Below are positions 1-4,786 of a DNA stretch of 6,250 nt, piece by piece. The notes beneath the pieces are model-generated. The model had not been told where the DNA came from. It ran no database searches and saw only the letters and a list, made by a program, of their open reading frames with translations. Within the stretch, counting starts at the first letter, position 1. Each line of letters begins with the position of its first letter. Both the position numbers and the translations under genes were made by a program. The stretch is from Cytophagaceae bacterium UBA6715 (GTDB lineage: Bacteria; Bacteroidota; Bacteroidia; Cytophagales; Spirosomataceae), in NCBI GenBank assembly GCA_002454335.1, contig DKIP01000022.1:2863-9112 (forward strand), in the 5' to 3' direction.

Positions 1-42
1 GAACTAAGAGTTAAGAACTAAGAGCTAAAAAGTGCGAGTTAA
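1..42 (+). repeat. GARBTRA heptamer array, plus sense
   Basis: Six uninterrupted 7-base units start at base 1. Unit types are GAACTAA, GAGTTAA and GAGCTAA, plus one divergent unit (AAAGTGC). Each canonical unit carries TAA. The array is in the opposite orientation to the one at 65-92, and bases 8-22 pair with 71-85 at 14 of 15 positions. Elsewhere in this window such arrays follow a stop codon in the sense direction, so a plus-strand gene may end just left of base 1; that gene is not visible. Confidence 0.8.
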
Positions 43-64
43 GGATAAATATTTAAAATATCGC

Positions 65-92
65 TAACCTCTCAGTTCTTAACTCTTCACTT
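65..92 (-). repeat. GARBTRA heptamer array at the thioredoxin stop codon
   Basis: Four 7-base units are read on the minus strand: AAGTGAA (86-92), GAGTTAA (79-85), GAACTGA (72-78) and GAGGTTA (65-71). The thioredoxin TGA stop (87-89) lies inside the first unit, so the array starts exactly at the gene end. Together with 1-42 it forms a long inverted repeat with a loop of roughly 50 bases. It has no terminal T run and is not a convincing intrinsic terminator. Confidence 0.75.
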
Positions 93-386
93 AGCATACT
101 GTTTAATTATCCCTTCTAGCGTACTGGCAGGAATCACCCCAGATTGTCGCCAAACGGATTTTCCTTCCTTGAAGAGAATTAATGTAGGAACTGAACGTAT
201 TTGGAATTTTTCGGCCAATGATCGGTTCTTATCTACATCGATTTTAATGATTTTAGCACTGGTCCCAACTTTGCTTTTGACCTGTTCGAGGATAGGTTTT
301 AGCTGTTTGCATGGGCCACACCACTCCGCGGAGAAGTCGACCAAGACCGGCTCGGGTGATTTTAAAAGTTCTGCGAATTTGCTCAT
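87..386 (-). CDS. Thioredoxin
   Basis: This 99-residue protein is a complete single-domain thioredoxin, slightly shorter than the usual 105-110 residues. It has the redox motif WCGPC at residues 22-26 (catalytic Cys23 and Cys26), the buried Asp17 and cis-Pro67 in SVPT. There is no signal peptide, so it should be a cytosolic thiol-disulfide reductant. Known family roles include reducing persulfides formed on rhodaneses and SQR acceptors, which fits its place in a sulfur gene cluster, but a housekeeping role is equally possible. The ATG at 384-386 starts a normal thioredoxin N-terminus. A heptamer array lies 4-34 bases upstream of that ATG and no strong TAnnTTTG box is visible; TACATTTA (427-434, minus) is a weak candidate. 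The stop codon falls inside another heptamer array. Confidence 0.95.
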   Translation of the reverse strand: MSKFAELLKSPEPVLVDFSAEWCGPCKQLKPILEQVKSKVGTSAKIIKIDVDKNRSLAEKFQIRSVPTLILFKEGKSVWRQSGVIPASTLEGIIKQYAK

Positions 387-389
387 GAT

Positions 390-420
390 TAAAGTCGCTA
401 GTCACTAGTCGCTAGTCACT
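390..420 (-). repeat. nnTAGTC heptamer array before the thioredoxin start
   Basis: Read on the plus strand, 7-base units AGTCGCT and AGTCACT alternate perfectly four times from 393 to 420. On the coding (minus) strand this reads as alternating AGTGACT and AGCGACT, ending just before the thioredoxin ATG. The sequence family differs from the gene-end arrays. A matching array lies upstream of the YeeE-type gene at 6042-6090, in the same orientation relative to its gene. Confidence 0.8.
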
Positions 421-446
421 GGCATTTAAATGTATAAGTATAATTA

Positions 447-582
447 AGTCCGGAGGGAAATAGTCCGAAATCCGGAGGGGTTTTTAGTGGTCAGTAGTCA
501 GTGGTTAGTCCGTAGGGAAATAGACCAGAAGATGCTAATCCGAAGCTAAGGCTTAATCAATTGCACCTCCGGACACCGGACT
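447..582. repeat. AGTCCGGAGGG direct repeats and inverted CCGGA motifs
   Basis: AGTCCGGAGGGAAATAGTCC (447-466) recurs 60 bases later at 507-526 with 18 of 20 identities. Between them are a third partial copy, TCCGGAGG (471-478), and AGT-type heptamers (486-506). Inverted copies follow: CCTCCGGA (566-573) can pair with 471-478, and CCGGACT (576-582) can pair with 447-453. No open reading frame, tRNA or recognised RNA family is evident, and the element has no assigned function. It occupies most of the spacer between the thioredoxin and rhodanese genes. Confidence 0.6.
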
Positions 583-585
583 TTT

Positions 586-634
586 AGACTTCTTACCTCT
601 TCACTCTTACTTCTTCACTCTTCACCCTTACTTC
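586..634 (-). repeat. GARBTRA heptamer array at the rhodanese stop codon
   Basis: Seven in-phase 7-base units are read on the minus strand. GAAGTAA (628-634) itself contains the rhodanese TAA stop. It is followed by GGGTGAA, GAGTGAA, GAAGTAA, GAGTGAA and GAGGTAA, then a decayed unit at 586-592. The last lysine codon of rhodanese is therefore encoded by the array. All units except the decayed one contain TAA or TGA. Confidence 0.85.
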
Positions 635-933
635 ACCAAGTTGTTCCAAGGTCCACCATTATACACCTGCGTGAAACCTGCAGCGAGTAGTTGTCGGCGC
701 GCCATACCACTTCTACTTCCTGATCGGCAGCAAGTTATAATAACCTCATCTTTCTTTAATTTGTTCATTTGGCTACCTAATGTTTGTAATGGTAGATTAA
801 TTGCTCCTTTTACATGGCCATCCTTGAATTCGGCCGGTGTGCGAACATCTACGATTTTAGCGCCTTCCGCAATTAGACTTTGAATATCAATTGCAGGGCC
901 TAAACCCAACAGTTTTTTAATAAATTGTATCAT
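628..933 (-). CDS. Single-domain rhodanese sulfurtransferase
   Basis: This 101-residue protein is a small GlpE/PspE-like rhodanese. It has DVRTPAEF at residues 29-36, GHVKGAINLPL at 39-49, the catalytic loop CRSGSRS at 69-75 (persulfide-forming Cys69, preceded by Cys68) and the C-terminal GG-W element (93-96). Rhodaneses move sulfane sulfur from donors such as thiosulfate or glutathione persulfide to thiols or cyanide. No signal peptide is seen, so it is probably cytosolic. The frame stays open to 1071, but I chose the ATG at 931-933. It gives a normal family N-terminus, and the TATCTTTG promoter box (955-962) lies within the longer reading, which would also overlap the divergent gene at 1016. 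A CRP/FNR-like palindrome lies upstream at 985-998. The role in sulfide oxidation is inferred from the nearby SQR. Confidence 0.93.
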   Translation of the reverse strand: MIQFIKKLLGLGPAIDIQSLIAEGAKIVDVRTPAEFKDGHVKGAINLPLQTLGSQMNKLKKDEVIITCCRSGSRSGMARRQLLAAGFTQVYNGGPWNNLVK

Positions 934-954
934 AATTATTGATTTTATTTTTGA

Positions 955-962
955 CAAAGATA
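955..962 (-). promoter_or_regulatory. -7 box of the rhodanese promoter (TATCTTTG)
   Basis: On the minus strand this is TATCTTTG, a full match to the Bacteroidota -7 consensus TAnnTTTG. It implies transcription starting near 951 and a leader of about 18 bases before the ATG at 933. No TTG-type -33 element is seen at the usual distance. That space is taken by the palindrome at 985-998, whose centre is 33 bases from the centre of this box, consistent with an activator-dependent promoter. Confidence 0.65.
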
Positions 963-984
963 GATACTCACTAATGCGTTTTTC

Positions 985-998
985 GTGATATTTGTCTC
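985..998. promoter_or_regulatory. CRP/FNR-like operator, rhodanese/DUF202 region
   Basis: GTGATATTTGTCTC fits GTGA-N6-TCAC, the core of CRP/FNR-family sites, with one mismatch in the right half. The 13-mer CGTGATATTTGTC (984-996) recurs exactly at 3622-3634 in the SQR/tsdA intergenic region. Its centre (991.5) would lie at about -40 for rhodanese, the class II activator position. It also covers GATATTTG (987-994), the only candidate -7 box for the DUF202 gene, so binding could block that gene. The regulator is not encoded in the window. Confidence 0.6.
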
Positions 999-1015
999 TC
1001 ATTGAACTTAGGCAT

Positions 1016-1306
1016 ATGAAACAAAATGAATTAATCTTACGAGAAAAGTTGGCTATCCAACGAACAATCATGGCGAATCAAACGACATTTTTGGCTTTCG
1101 TTCGTACGGGACTCTATTTTTTTGTAGCTGGACTCAGCATTCACAATCTACTTGGGTTGCCTGAGCAATTTTGGGCTGCAAGGATATTTTATATGGGCGC
1201 TTGTATTTTACTGGTAATGGGTACAGTGAATTTTTTCATCCAAAATAAAAAAATCCGGGAAAGTAAAAAGCATATTGGCAATGTGGCATGGAAACATGAT
1301 CATTAA
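1016..1306 (+). CDS. DUF202 (YidH-type) membrane protein
   Basis: This is a 96-residue inner-membrane protein of unknown function. The N-terminal stretch QRTIMANQTTFLAFVRTGL (residues 15-33) matches the DUF202/YidH hallmark, in which an RT-MAN-TTFLAF-RT pattern leads into the first membrane helix. Two membrane segments are visible, about 25-47 and 53-75, followed by a basic, probably cytoplasmic tail. I chose the ATG at 1016. A TTG at 992 would extend the frame by eight residues, but it lies inside the putative operator and -7 region. The gene diverges from rhodanese, and its stop overlaps the 3' end of the convergent methyltransferase gene by 4 bases (1303-1306). A link to sulfur metabolism is suggested only by position. 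Confidence 0.85.
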   Translation: MKQNELILREKLAIQRTIMANQTTFLAFVRTGLYFFVAGLSIHNLLGLPEQFWAARIFYMGACILLVMGTVNFFIQNKKIRESKKHIGNVAWKHDH

Positions 1307-1896
1307 GTAGTCCCTGTGAATTGCACGACTGATGCTATTCCTTGATGCAAGGGCCCTTCATCTAAAACTCGGTCTTTTTCTTCATTTACTTCTGTCGTTA
1401 AAGCTTTGAAATCTTCTGCTAATTCTTGTGAGCTGAATAGCCACTCCACTTGTTTAGGACCACCGGATGATTTCCCCAACTGGCCTTTGTTGAATCCTTC
1501 AAGAATTATTCGACCTCCGGGTTTGAGCCATGTTACACAACGTTGATGAAATGTTTTTCTCAAGTCAGGAGGCAGATGGAAAAAACTTAAAGCTATCACA
1601 TCAAATGATTCCAACGGGTAGTTGATTTTGAAGGCATCCATGCATTTGAAATGGATGTTCACTTGATTTTCTCTTGCTAACTTAATTGCTTTAGCATATC
1701 CTTGCTCGCTTAGGTCAAAACCATGGGCCTCCCAACCCAATTTGGCAGCATAAACGATATCTCGTCCTTCACCTGCGGCAGGAATAAGAATTCGTCCAGG
1801 TTTTAAAGCCTGTAATTGTTCGGAGAGGAAATCATTTGGATTGATTCCATATTGATACATTGAATTTTGGTATCGTTCGTCCCAAGTTGCTTTCAT
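1303..1896 (-). CDS. Class I SAM-dependent methyltransferase
   Basis: This 197-residue protein has a Rossmann-fold methyltransferase core. Motif I is PAAGEGRD (residues 39-46), the acidic residue ending strand 2 is Asp61 in GFDLS, Asp87 marks the third strand, FDVIALS (98-104) is motif IV, and LKPGGRIILEGF (124-135) is the usual post-catalytic strand. The opening WDERY with YG-PN-FL downstream is typical of small TehB/thiopurine-methyltransferase-like enzymes, so the substrate may be a thiol or chalcogen compound, but the sequence does not settle this. No signal peptide is present, so it is cytosolic. The ATG at 1896 starts directly at the conserved WDERY region. It is convergent with the DUF202 gene and divergent from the DsrE-like gene, with only 37 bases between their starts. 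Confidence 0.88.
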   Translation of the reverse strand: MKATWDERYQNSMYQYGINPNDFLSEQLQALKPGRILIPAAGEGRDIVYAAKLGWEAHGFDLSEQGYAKAIKLARENQVNIHFKCMDAFKINYPLESFDVIALSFFHLPPDLRKTFHQRCVTWLKPGGRIILEGFNKGQLGKSSGGPKQVEWLFSSQELAEDFKALTTEVNEEKDRVLDEGPLHQGIASVVQFTGTT

Positions 1897-1916
1897 GCTG
1901 AAAAATAGGTAGTTTG
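1887..1916 (+). promoter_or_regulatory. Candidate promoter of the DsrE-like gene
   Basis: TTG (1887-1889) and GTAGTTTG (1909-1916) are 19 bases apart, matching the spacing of the Bacteroidota pattern TTG-N(17-23)-TAnnTTTG. The -7 box misses its initial TA. The start codon at 1934 would lie about 10 bases after the transcription start. The box overlaps the 5' end of the methyltransferase gene. There is no CRP/FNR-like palindrome here, unlike the other two divergent regions. Confidence 0.35.
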
Positions 1917-1933
1917 GTGGAAAATTATTAGCT

Positions 1934-2344
1934 ATGAAAAAATCTTTCTTTACGTTATTGATTGGTATGTTGTTTGGCTTTGCTGTACATGCGCAAAACC
2001 CGGTTCATAAGGTAGTTGTTCAATTAAACACTTCAGATACCTTGGTTTGGCATGGCGCGTTAAAAAACATCTCCAATCTACAAACAGCTTTAGGTGCGAC
2101 AACGCAAATTGAATTGGTTGCACATGGTGCAGGAATATCCATTTTAGTTGATAATAAGACTACTCAAAAAGCAAAAATTACAGAATTGGCAGCTTCAGGC
2201 GTTCTTTTCAAAGCTTGTGAAAATACCATTCGCGAGCGTAAAATTGATCGTGCAACGCTTCTTCCACAAGCAGGAACAGTTCCATCTGGCGTAGCTGAGG
2301 TTGTACTCAAACAAGAGGCCGGTTGGGCTTACCTAAAATATTAA
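1934..2344 (+). CDS. Exported DsrE/DsrF-like sulfur-relay protein
   Basis: This 136-residue protein has a cleavable signal peptide: a basic MKK start, a hydrophobic core to about residue 18, and AHAQ with likely cleavage after Ala20. The mature part resembles the DsrE/DsrF-like family, with an HKVVVQLNTSD opening, a central IELVAHGAGI strand (59-68) and the signature GVLFKACENTIRERK (89-103) carrying the single conserved Cys95. Cytoplasmic DsrE relatives carry sulfur on a persulfide at this cysteine. Here the protein would act in the periplasm, the side where the TsdA-like haem domains should also lie. It is monocistronic, followed by a strong hairpin terminator, and convergent with the SQR gene. 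A role as a periplasmic sulfur or persulfide carrier is inference; many members are simply uncharacterised. Confidence 0.85.
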   Translation: MKKSFFTLLIGMLFGFAVHAQNPVHKVVVQLNTSDTLVWHGALKNISNLQTALGATTQIELVAHGAGISILVDNKTTQKAKITELAASGVLFKACENTIRERKIDRATLLPQAGTVPSGVAEVVLKQEAGWAYLKY

Positions 2345-2347
2345 ATG

Positions 2348-2374
2348 AAGGCCGCTACATTAAGCGGCCTTTTT
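2348..2374 (+). terminator. Rho-independent terminator of the DsrE-like gene
   Basis: A perfect 9-bp GC-rich stem (AAGGCCGCT at 2348-2356 with AGCGGCCTT at 2363-2371), a 6-base loop and further T residues to 2374 begin three bases after the stop. Read from the minus strand, the same hairpin lies just beyond the SQR stop and is preceded by an A run. Its T tail on that side is poor, so it may serve both convergent genes unequally. Confidence 0.85.
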
Positions 2375-2376
2375 AA

Positions 2377-3567
2377 TTACATCTTTCCGGGTAATATTTG
2401 ATTCCAATATAAATAGGGAAGAAGGTATTTCTTCATTTGATACATTGACCAACGTTCTTTGGATTGATCAAAAGGGAAAGTTTCCGTTGGGGTATTGTTG
2501 TAATCAAATTCCGCTAAAACCAATTTATTATACCCTGTGATGATAGGGCAGGAAGAATAGCCATTATAAAAGGCATTCATTTCTTTTCCTTTCATTACTG
2601 CTAGTAAATTATTTACTAATACTGGAGCTTGCTTGCGTATAGCAGCCCCGGTGCGGGAAACTGGTAAATTTGCTGCATCACCACAAGCAAATATGTTTTT
2701 GTATGTATTATGTTGCAGCGTGTGTTTTTCTACATCGATCCAACCGGCAGCATTTGCGAGTGGGCTTGATTTAATGAAATCAGGGGCAGATTGTGGGGGA
2801 GTTACATGAATCATGTCAAATGCCACTTCGTACACCTGGTCTTTGTTGGATTCTCCTATTCCCACAAATTTGGCGATTTTGGCCGCTCCATCTATTTCAG
2901 TAAGTTTAACAAAAAATTGCGTGTTGATGCCATAGTTTGCAATAACCTTTTTTAATGTATTTTCATATTTTTCAACACCAAAAACCCGCGTTCCACCGCT
3001 CCAAAATTCTACTTGGCAACTGATCTTATTTTTGCGAAAATAGTCAGCAGCAAAATACATGATTTTTTGAGGGGCTCCGCCACATTTAATCGGGGTATGT
3101 GGGTTAGTGAAAATGGCTTTTCCCCCTTTCGTTTGTTGGATGCATTCCCAGGTATAAGGTGCTGATTCAAAACTGTAATTGGAGCAAACCCCATTTTTCC
3201 CAAGGTTTTCTTTTAATCCTTTGATTTCACCCCAATTTACTTGTATGCCGGGAACAGTTATGAGATAATCATATTGCATATCCGTTCCATCTGCTAAGGT
3301 TACTTTATTTTCTTCAGGTTTAAATCCACTCACCATTTGTTGGATCCAAGTCGTCCCGGCTGGAATGACTGATGCTTCATCCCGTTCGGTATCTTGGATG
3401 TTGAATTCCCCTCCACCAACTAATGTCCAGGCGGGTTGGTAATAATGTTTTTGGGCTCCATCGATGATGGCGATGTCCAATGTGGCATCCTTGCGTAACA
3501 ATTGGGAAGCAATGGAGATACCTGCATTACCTCCGCCGACGATTATGATTTGATGGTATGTTTTCAT
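2377..3567 (-). CDS. sqr: Sulfide:quinone oxidoreductase, type II (SQOR-like)
   Basis: This flavoprotein of about 396 residues oxidises sulfide to sulfane sulfur and passes electrons to quinone at the cytoplasmic membrane. Counting from the ATG at 3567, residues 10-16 hold the FAD-binding GGGNAG. Redox cysteines are Cys162 in IKCGGAPQKIMY and Cys340 in SSCPIITGYNKLVLAEFDY. A second FAD contact is GDAANLP (296-302), and the C-terminus carries ETFPFDQSKERWSMY and a LYWNQILPG amphipathic end. These blocks match mitochondrial and bacterial type II SQRs closely. Cys128 in GVCSNYS sits where type I enzymes have their first cysteine. An in-frame ATG at 3574-3576 would add MLI; I prefer 3567 because it begins MKTYHQIIIVGGG and gives a leader like those of the other genes. 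It diverges from the cytochrome gene across a shared palindromic operator. Confidence 0.96.
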   Translation of the reverse strand: MKTYHQIIIVGGGNAGISIASQLLRKDATLDIAIIDGAQKHYYQPAWTLVGGGEFNIQDTERDEASVIPAGTTWIQQMVSGFKPEENKVTLADGTDMQYDYLITVPGIQVNWGEIKGLKENLGKNGVCSNYSFESAPYTWECIQQTKGGKAIFTNPHTPIKCGGAPQKIMYFAADYFRKNKISCQVEFWSGGTRVFGVEKYENTLKKVIANYGINTQFFVKLTEIDGAAKIAKFVGIGESNKDQVYEVAFDMIHVTPPQSAPDFIKSSPLANAAGWIDVEKHTLQHNTYKNIFACGDAANLPVSRTGAAIRKQAPVLVNNLLAVMKGKEMNAFYNGYSSCPIITGYNKLVLAEFDYNNTPTETFPFDQSKERWSMYQMKKYLLPYLYWNQILPGKM

Positions 3568-3592
3568 GATTAACATTTAGAAGATTGATTTG

Positions 3593-3600
3593 TAATATTA
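3593..3600 (-). promoter_or_regulatory. Weak -7 candidate for SQR (TAATATTA)
   Basis: On the minus strand this is TAATATTA, matching four of the six fixed positions of TAnnTTTG. I flag it because its centre is exactly 33 bases from the centre of the palindrome at 3623-3636, the spacing seen for rhodanese and tsdA. It would give a leader of about 20 bases to the ATG at 3567. Alone it would not be convincing. Confidence 0.3.
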
Positions 3601-3622
3601 TAAGTTAAGTTGCTGCCAAAGC

Positions 3623-3636
3623 GTGATATTTGTCAC
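3623..3636. promoter_or_regulatory. CRP/FNR-like operator, SQR/tsdA region
   Basis: GTGATATTTGTCAC has perfect GTGA and TCAC arms spaced by six bases, the core of CRP/FNR-family operators. It sits midway between the two divergent starts (about 62 bases from the SQR ATG and 59 from the cytochrome GTG). Its centre is 33 bases from the centre of the tsdA -7 box, placing it near -40 for tsdA. CGTGATATTTGTC is repeated exactly at 984-996. Confidence 0.65.
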
Positions 3637-3658
3637 CCAACAGCTGAATTTCAAGAAT

Positions 3659-3666
3659 TAATTTTG
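3659..3666 (+). promoter_or_regulatory. -7 box of the tsdA-like promoter (TAATTTTG)
   Basis: TAATTTTG is a full match to TAnnTTTG and predicts transcription from about 3670, some 19 bases before the GTG start. No TTG -33 element is seen at the right place; the palindrome at 3623-3636 occupies the position expected for a class II activator. Confidence 0.65.
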
Positions 3667-3688
3667 AGTTCATTTAATTATCTAGCTC

Positions 3689-4705
3689 GTGTCATCAAAC
3701 TCAATTAAATCTTTCCCTGTACTCACATCGTTTCTATATACACTGTTAATAGCCCTTATGGGATTGTTGGCGTTTGATTTATATCAAGTAAATCAGAGTC
3801 AAAGCACTTCGGATTCAACCCAAGTTTATACGAAACCCGATTCAAATTTTACACATCTTTGGGCCGCCCCGTCTGATTGGCGGATGATGTATTTGAGACC
3901 GGAGGAGAAAGAATTGGTTTTATATGGTCGGGAATTGATAGCACATACCTCGAATTATTTAGGGCCAAAGGGGGCCATTAAGGCGATGTCGAACGGGATG
4001 AATTGTCAAAATTGTCATCTAGACGCGGGAACGAAACCTTGGGGGAATAATTATTTCGCCGTTGAGTCGACCTATCCTAAATTTCGAGCTCGTTCTGGTA
4101 AGGTAGAAAATCAAATCAAACGCGTGAATGATTGTTTTGAACGGAGTTTAAACGGCAAGGCATTGGATTCTACGAGCAAGGAAATGCGTGCTATTTTGGC
4201 CTATATTTACTGGTTGGGCTCTGATGTGGAGAAAGGAGTCGCGCCCAAAGGGGCTGGGATTTTTAAATTAAAATTCATGAAGCGCGCCTGTGACCCGATC
4301 AAAGGGGCAGAAGTGTATGCTGCCAAGTGTCAGTCTTGTCATCAGGCTGATGGGGGTGGGGTGTTGGCATCCCATGGAAAATCTTATACCTATCCACCAC
4401 TTTGGGGCAAAAACAGTTATAATGTGGGAGCGGGCTTATTCCGTATTTCGAATTTTGCAGGCTATGTCAAATACAATATGCCGCTAGGAGCTACTTATTC
4501 AAGTCCTCAATTGAGCGACGAAGAAGCTTGGGATGTGGCGGCCTATGTCAATTCAATGCCAAGGCCTTCCAAAGACTTATCGAACGATTGGCCGAATATA
4601 GCAAAGAAGCCATTCGATCATCCCTTTGGTCCTTATTCAGACCCATTTCCGGAGGAGCAACATAAGTTTGGTCCATATAAAAAGATCAAGGAGTTTTATA
4701 AGTAG
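3689..4705 (+). CDS. tsdA: Membrane-anchored diheme cytochrome c, thiosulfate dehydrogenase (TsdA) type
   Basis: This 338-residue protein has an N-terminal membrane helix (about 10-32) with no clear cleavage site, so the rest is probably anchored on the periplasmic face. The first haem domain has CQNCH (106-110), followed by LDAG, a YPKFRARSG block and RVNDCFERSLNGK (145-157). Cys149 corresponds to the unusual haem 1 Cys ligand of TsdA. The second domain has CQSCH (214-218), and Met264 in YNMP is a likely haem 2 distal ligand. TsdA enzymes interconvert two thiosulfates and tetrathionate plus two electrons; the direction cannot be told here. The start is GTG: a stop codon lies two codons upstream and the next in-frame ATG (codon 24) falls inside the membrane helix. 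It diverges from SQR under a shared operator. SoxA-like or general diheme cytochrome c is the alternative, but Cys149 and its surroundings favour TsdA. Confidence 0.87.
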   Translation: MSSNSIKSFPVLTSFLYTLLIALMGLLAFDLYQVNQSQSTSDSTQVYTKPDSNFTHLWAAPSDWRMMYLRPEEKELVLYGRELIAHTSNYLGPKGAIKAMSNGMNCQNCHLDAGTKPWGNNYFAVESTYPKFRARSGKVENQIKRVNDCFERSLNGKALDSTSKEMRAILAYIYWLGSDVEKGVAPKGAGIFKLKFMKRACDPIKGAEVYAAKCQSCHQADGGGVLASHGKSYTYPPLWGKNSYNVGAGLFRISNFAGYVKYNMPLGATYSSPQLSDEEAWDVAAYVNSMPRPSKDLSNDWPNIAKKPFDHPFGPYSDPFPEEQHKFGPYKKIKEFYK

Positions 4706-4711
4706 AGAGAA

Positions 4712-4746
4712 GAGGTAAGAGTTAAGAGTGAAGAGTTAAGAGTGAG
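4712..4746 (+). repeat. GARBTRA heptamer array after the tsdA stop codon
   Basis: Five perfect-phase 7-base units on the plus strand (types GAGGTAA, GAGTTAA, GAGTGAA and GAGTGAG) begin six bases after the TAG stop at 4703-4705. They run in the sense direction of the gene. TRA triplets step through all three frames because the period is 7. Confidence 0.88.
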
Positions 4747-4786
4747 CAAGAAAGAGGTGTTTATGAAGTAGTTGGAGAAATCCTCA

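Noticed and set aside
8..85. Inverted heptamer arrays at the left edge as a thioredoxin terminator
   Set aside because: The 14/15 pairing is AT-rich, has a loop of about 48 bases and no T run. It is better explained by convergent gene-end arrays.
427..434. TACATTTA as the thioredoxin -7 box
   Set aside because: It misses the final G of TAnnTTTG and has no -33 element. It is mentioned only as a weak candidate in the gene entry.
387..627. A tRNA, riboswitch or small RNA in the thioredoxin-rhodanese spacer
   Set aside because: No cloverleaf, known aptamer pattern or terminator-flanked transcript could be seen; the spacer is explained by repeats.
586..634. Heptamer arrays as CRISPR arrays
   Set aside because: The repeats are contiguous 7-base units with no spacers and no cas genes nearby.
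641..883. Plus-strand open frames opposite rhodanese, thioredoxin and the YeeE genes, and short frames inside SQR and tsdA
   Set aside because: They lie wholly within well-supported genes in other frames and encode no recognisable domain.
992..1015. TTG start for the DUF202 gene at 992
   Set aside because: The TTG lies inside the palindromic operator and GATATTTG box. The ATG at 1016 gives a typical family start.
934..1071. N-terminal extension of rhodanese to an ATG at 1071
   Set aside because: It would add 46 residues unlike any rhodanese, span the TATCTTTG box and the palindrome, and overlap the divergent DUF202 gene. The ATG at 933 gives a normal family N-terminus.
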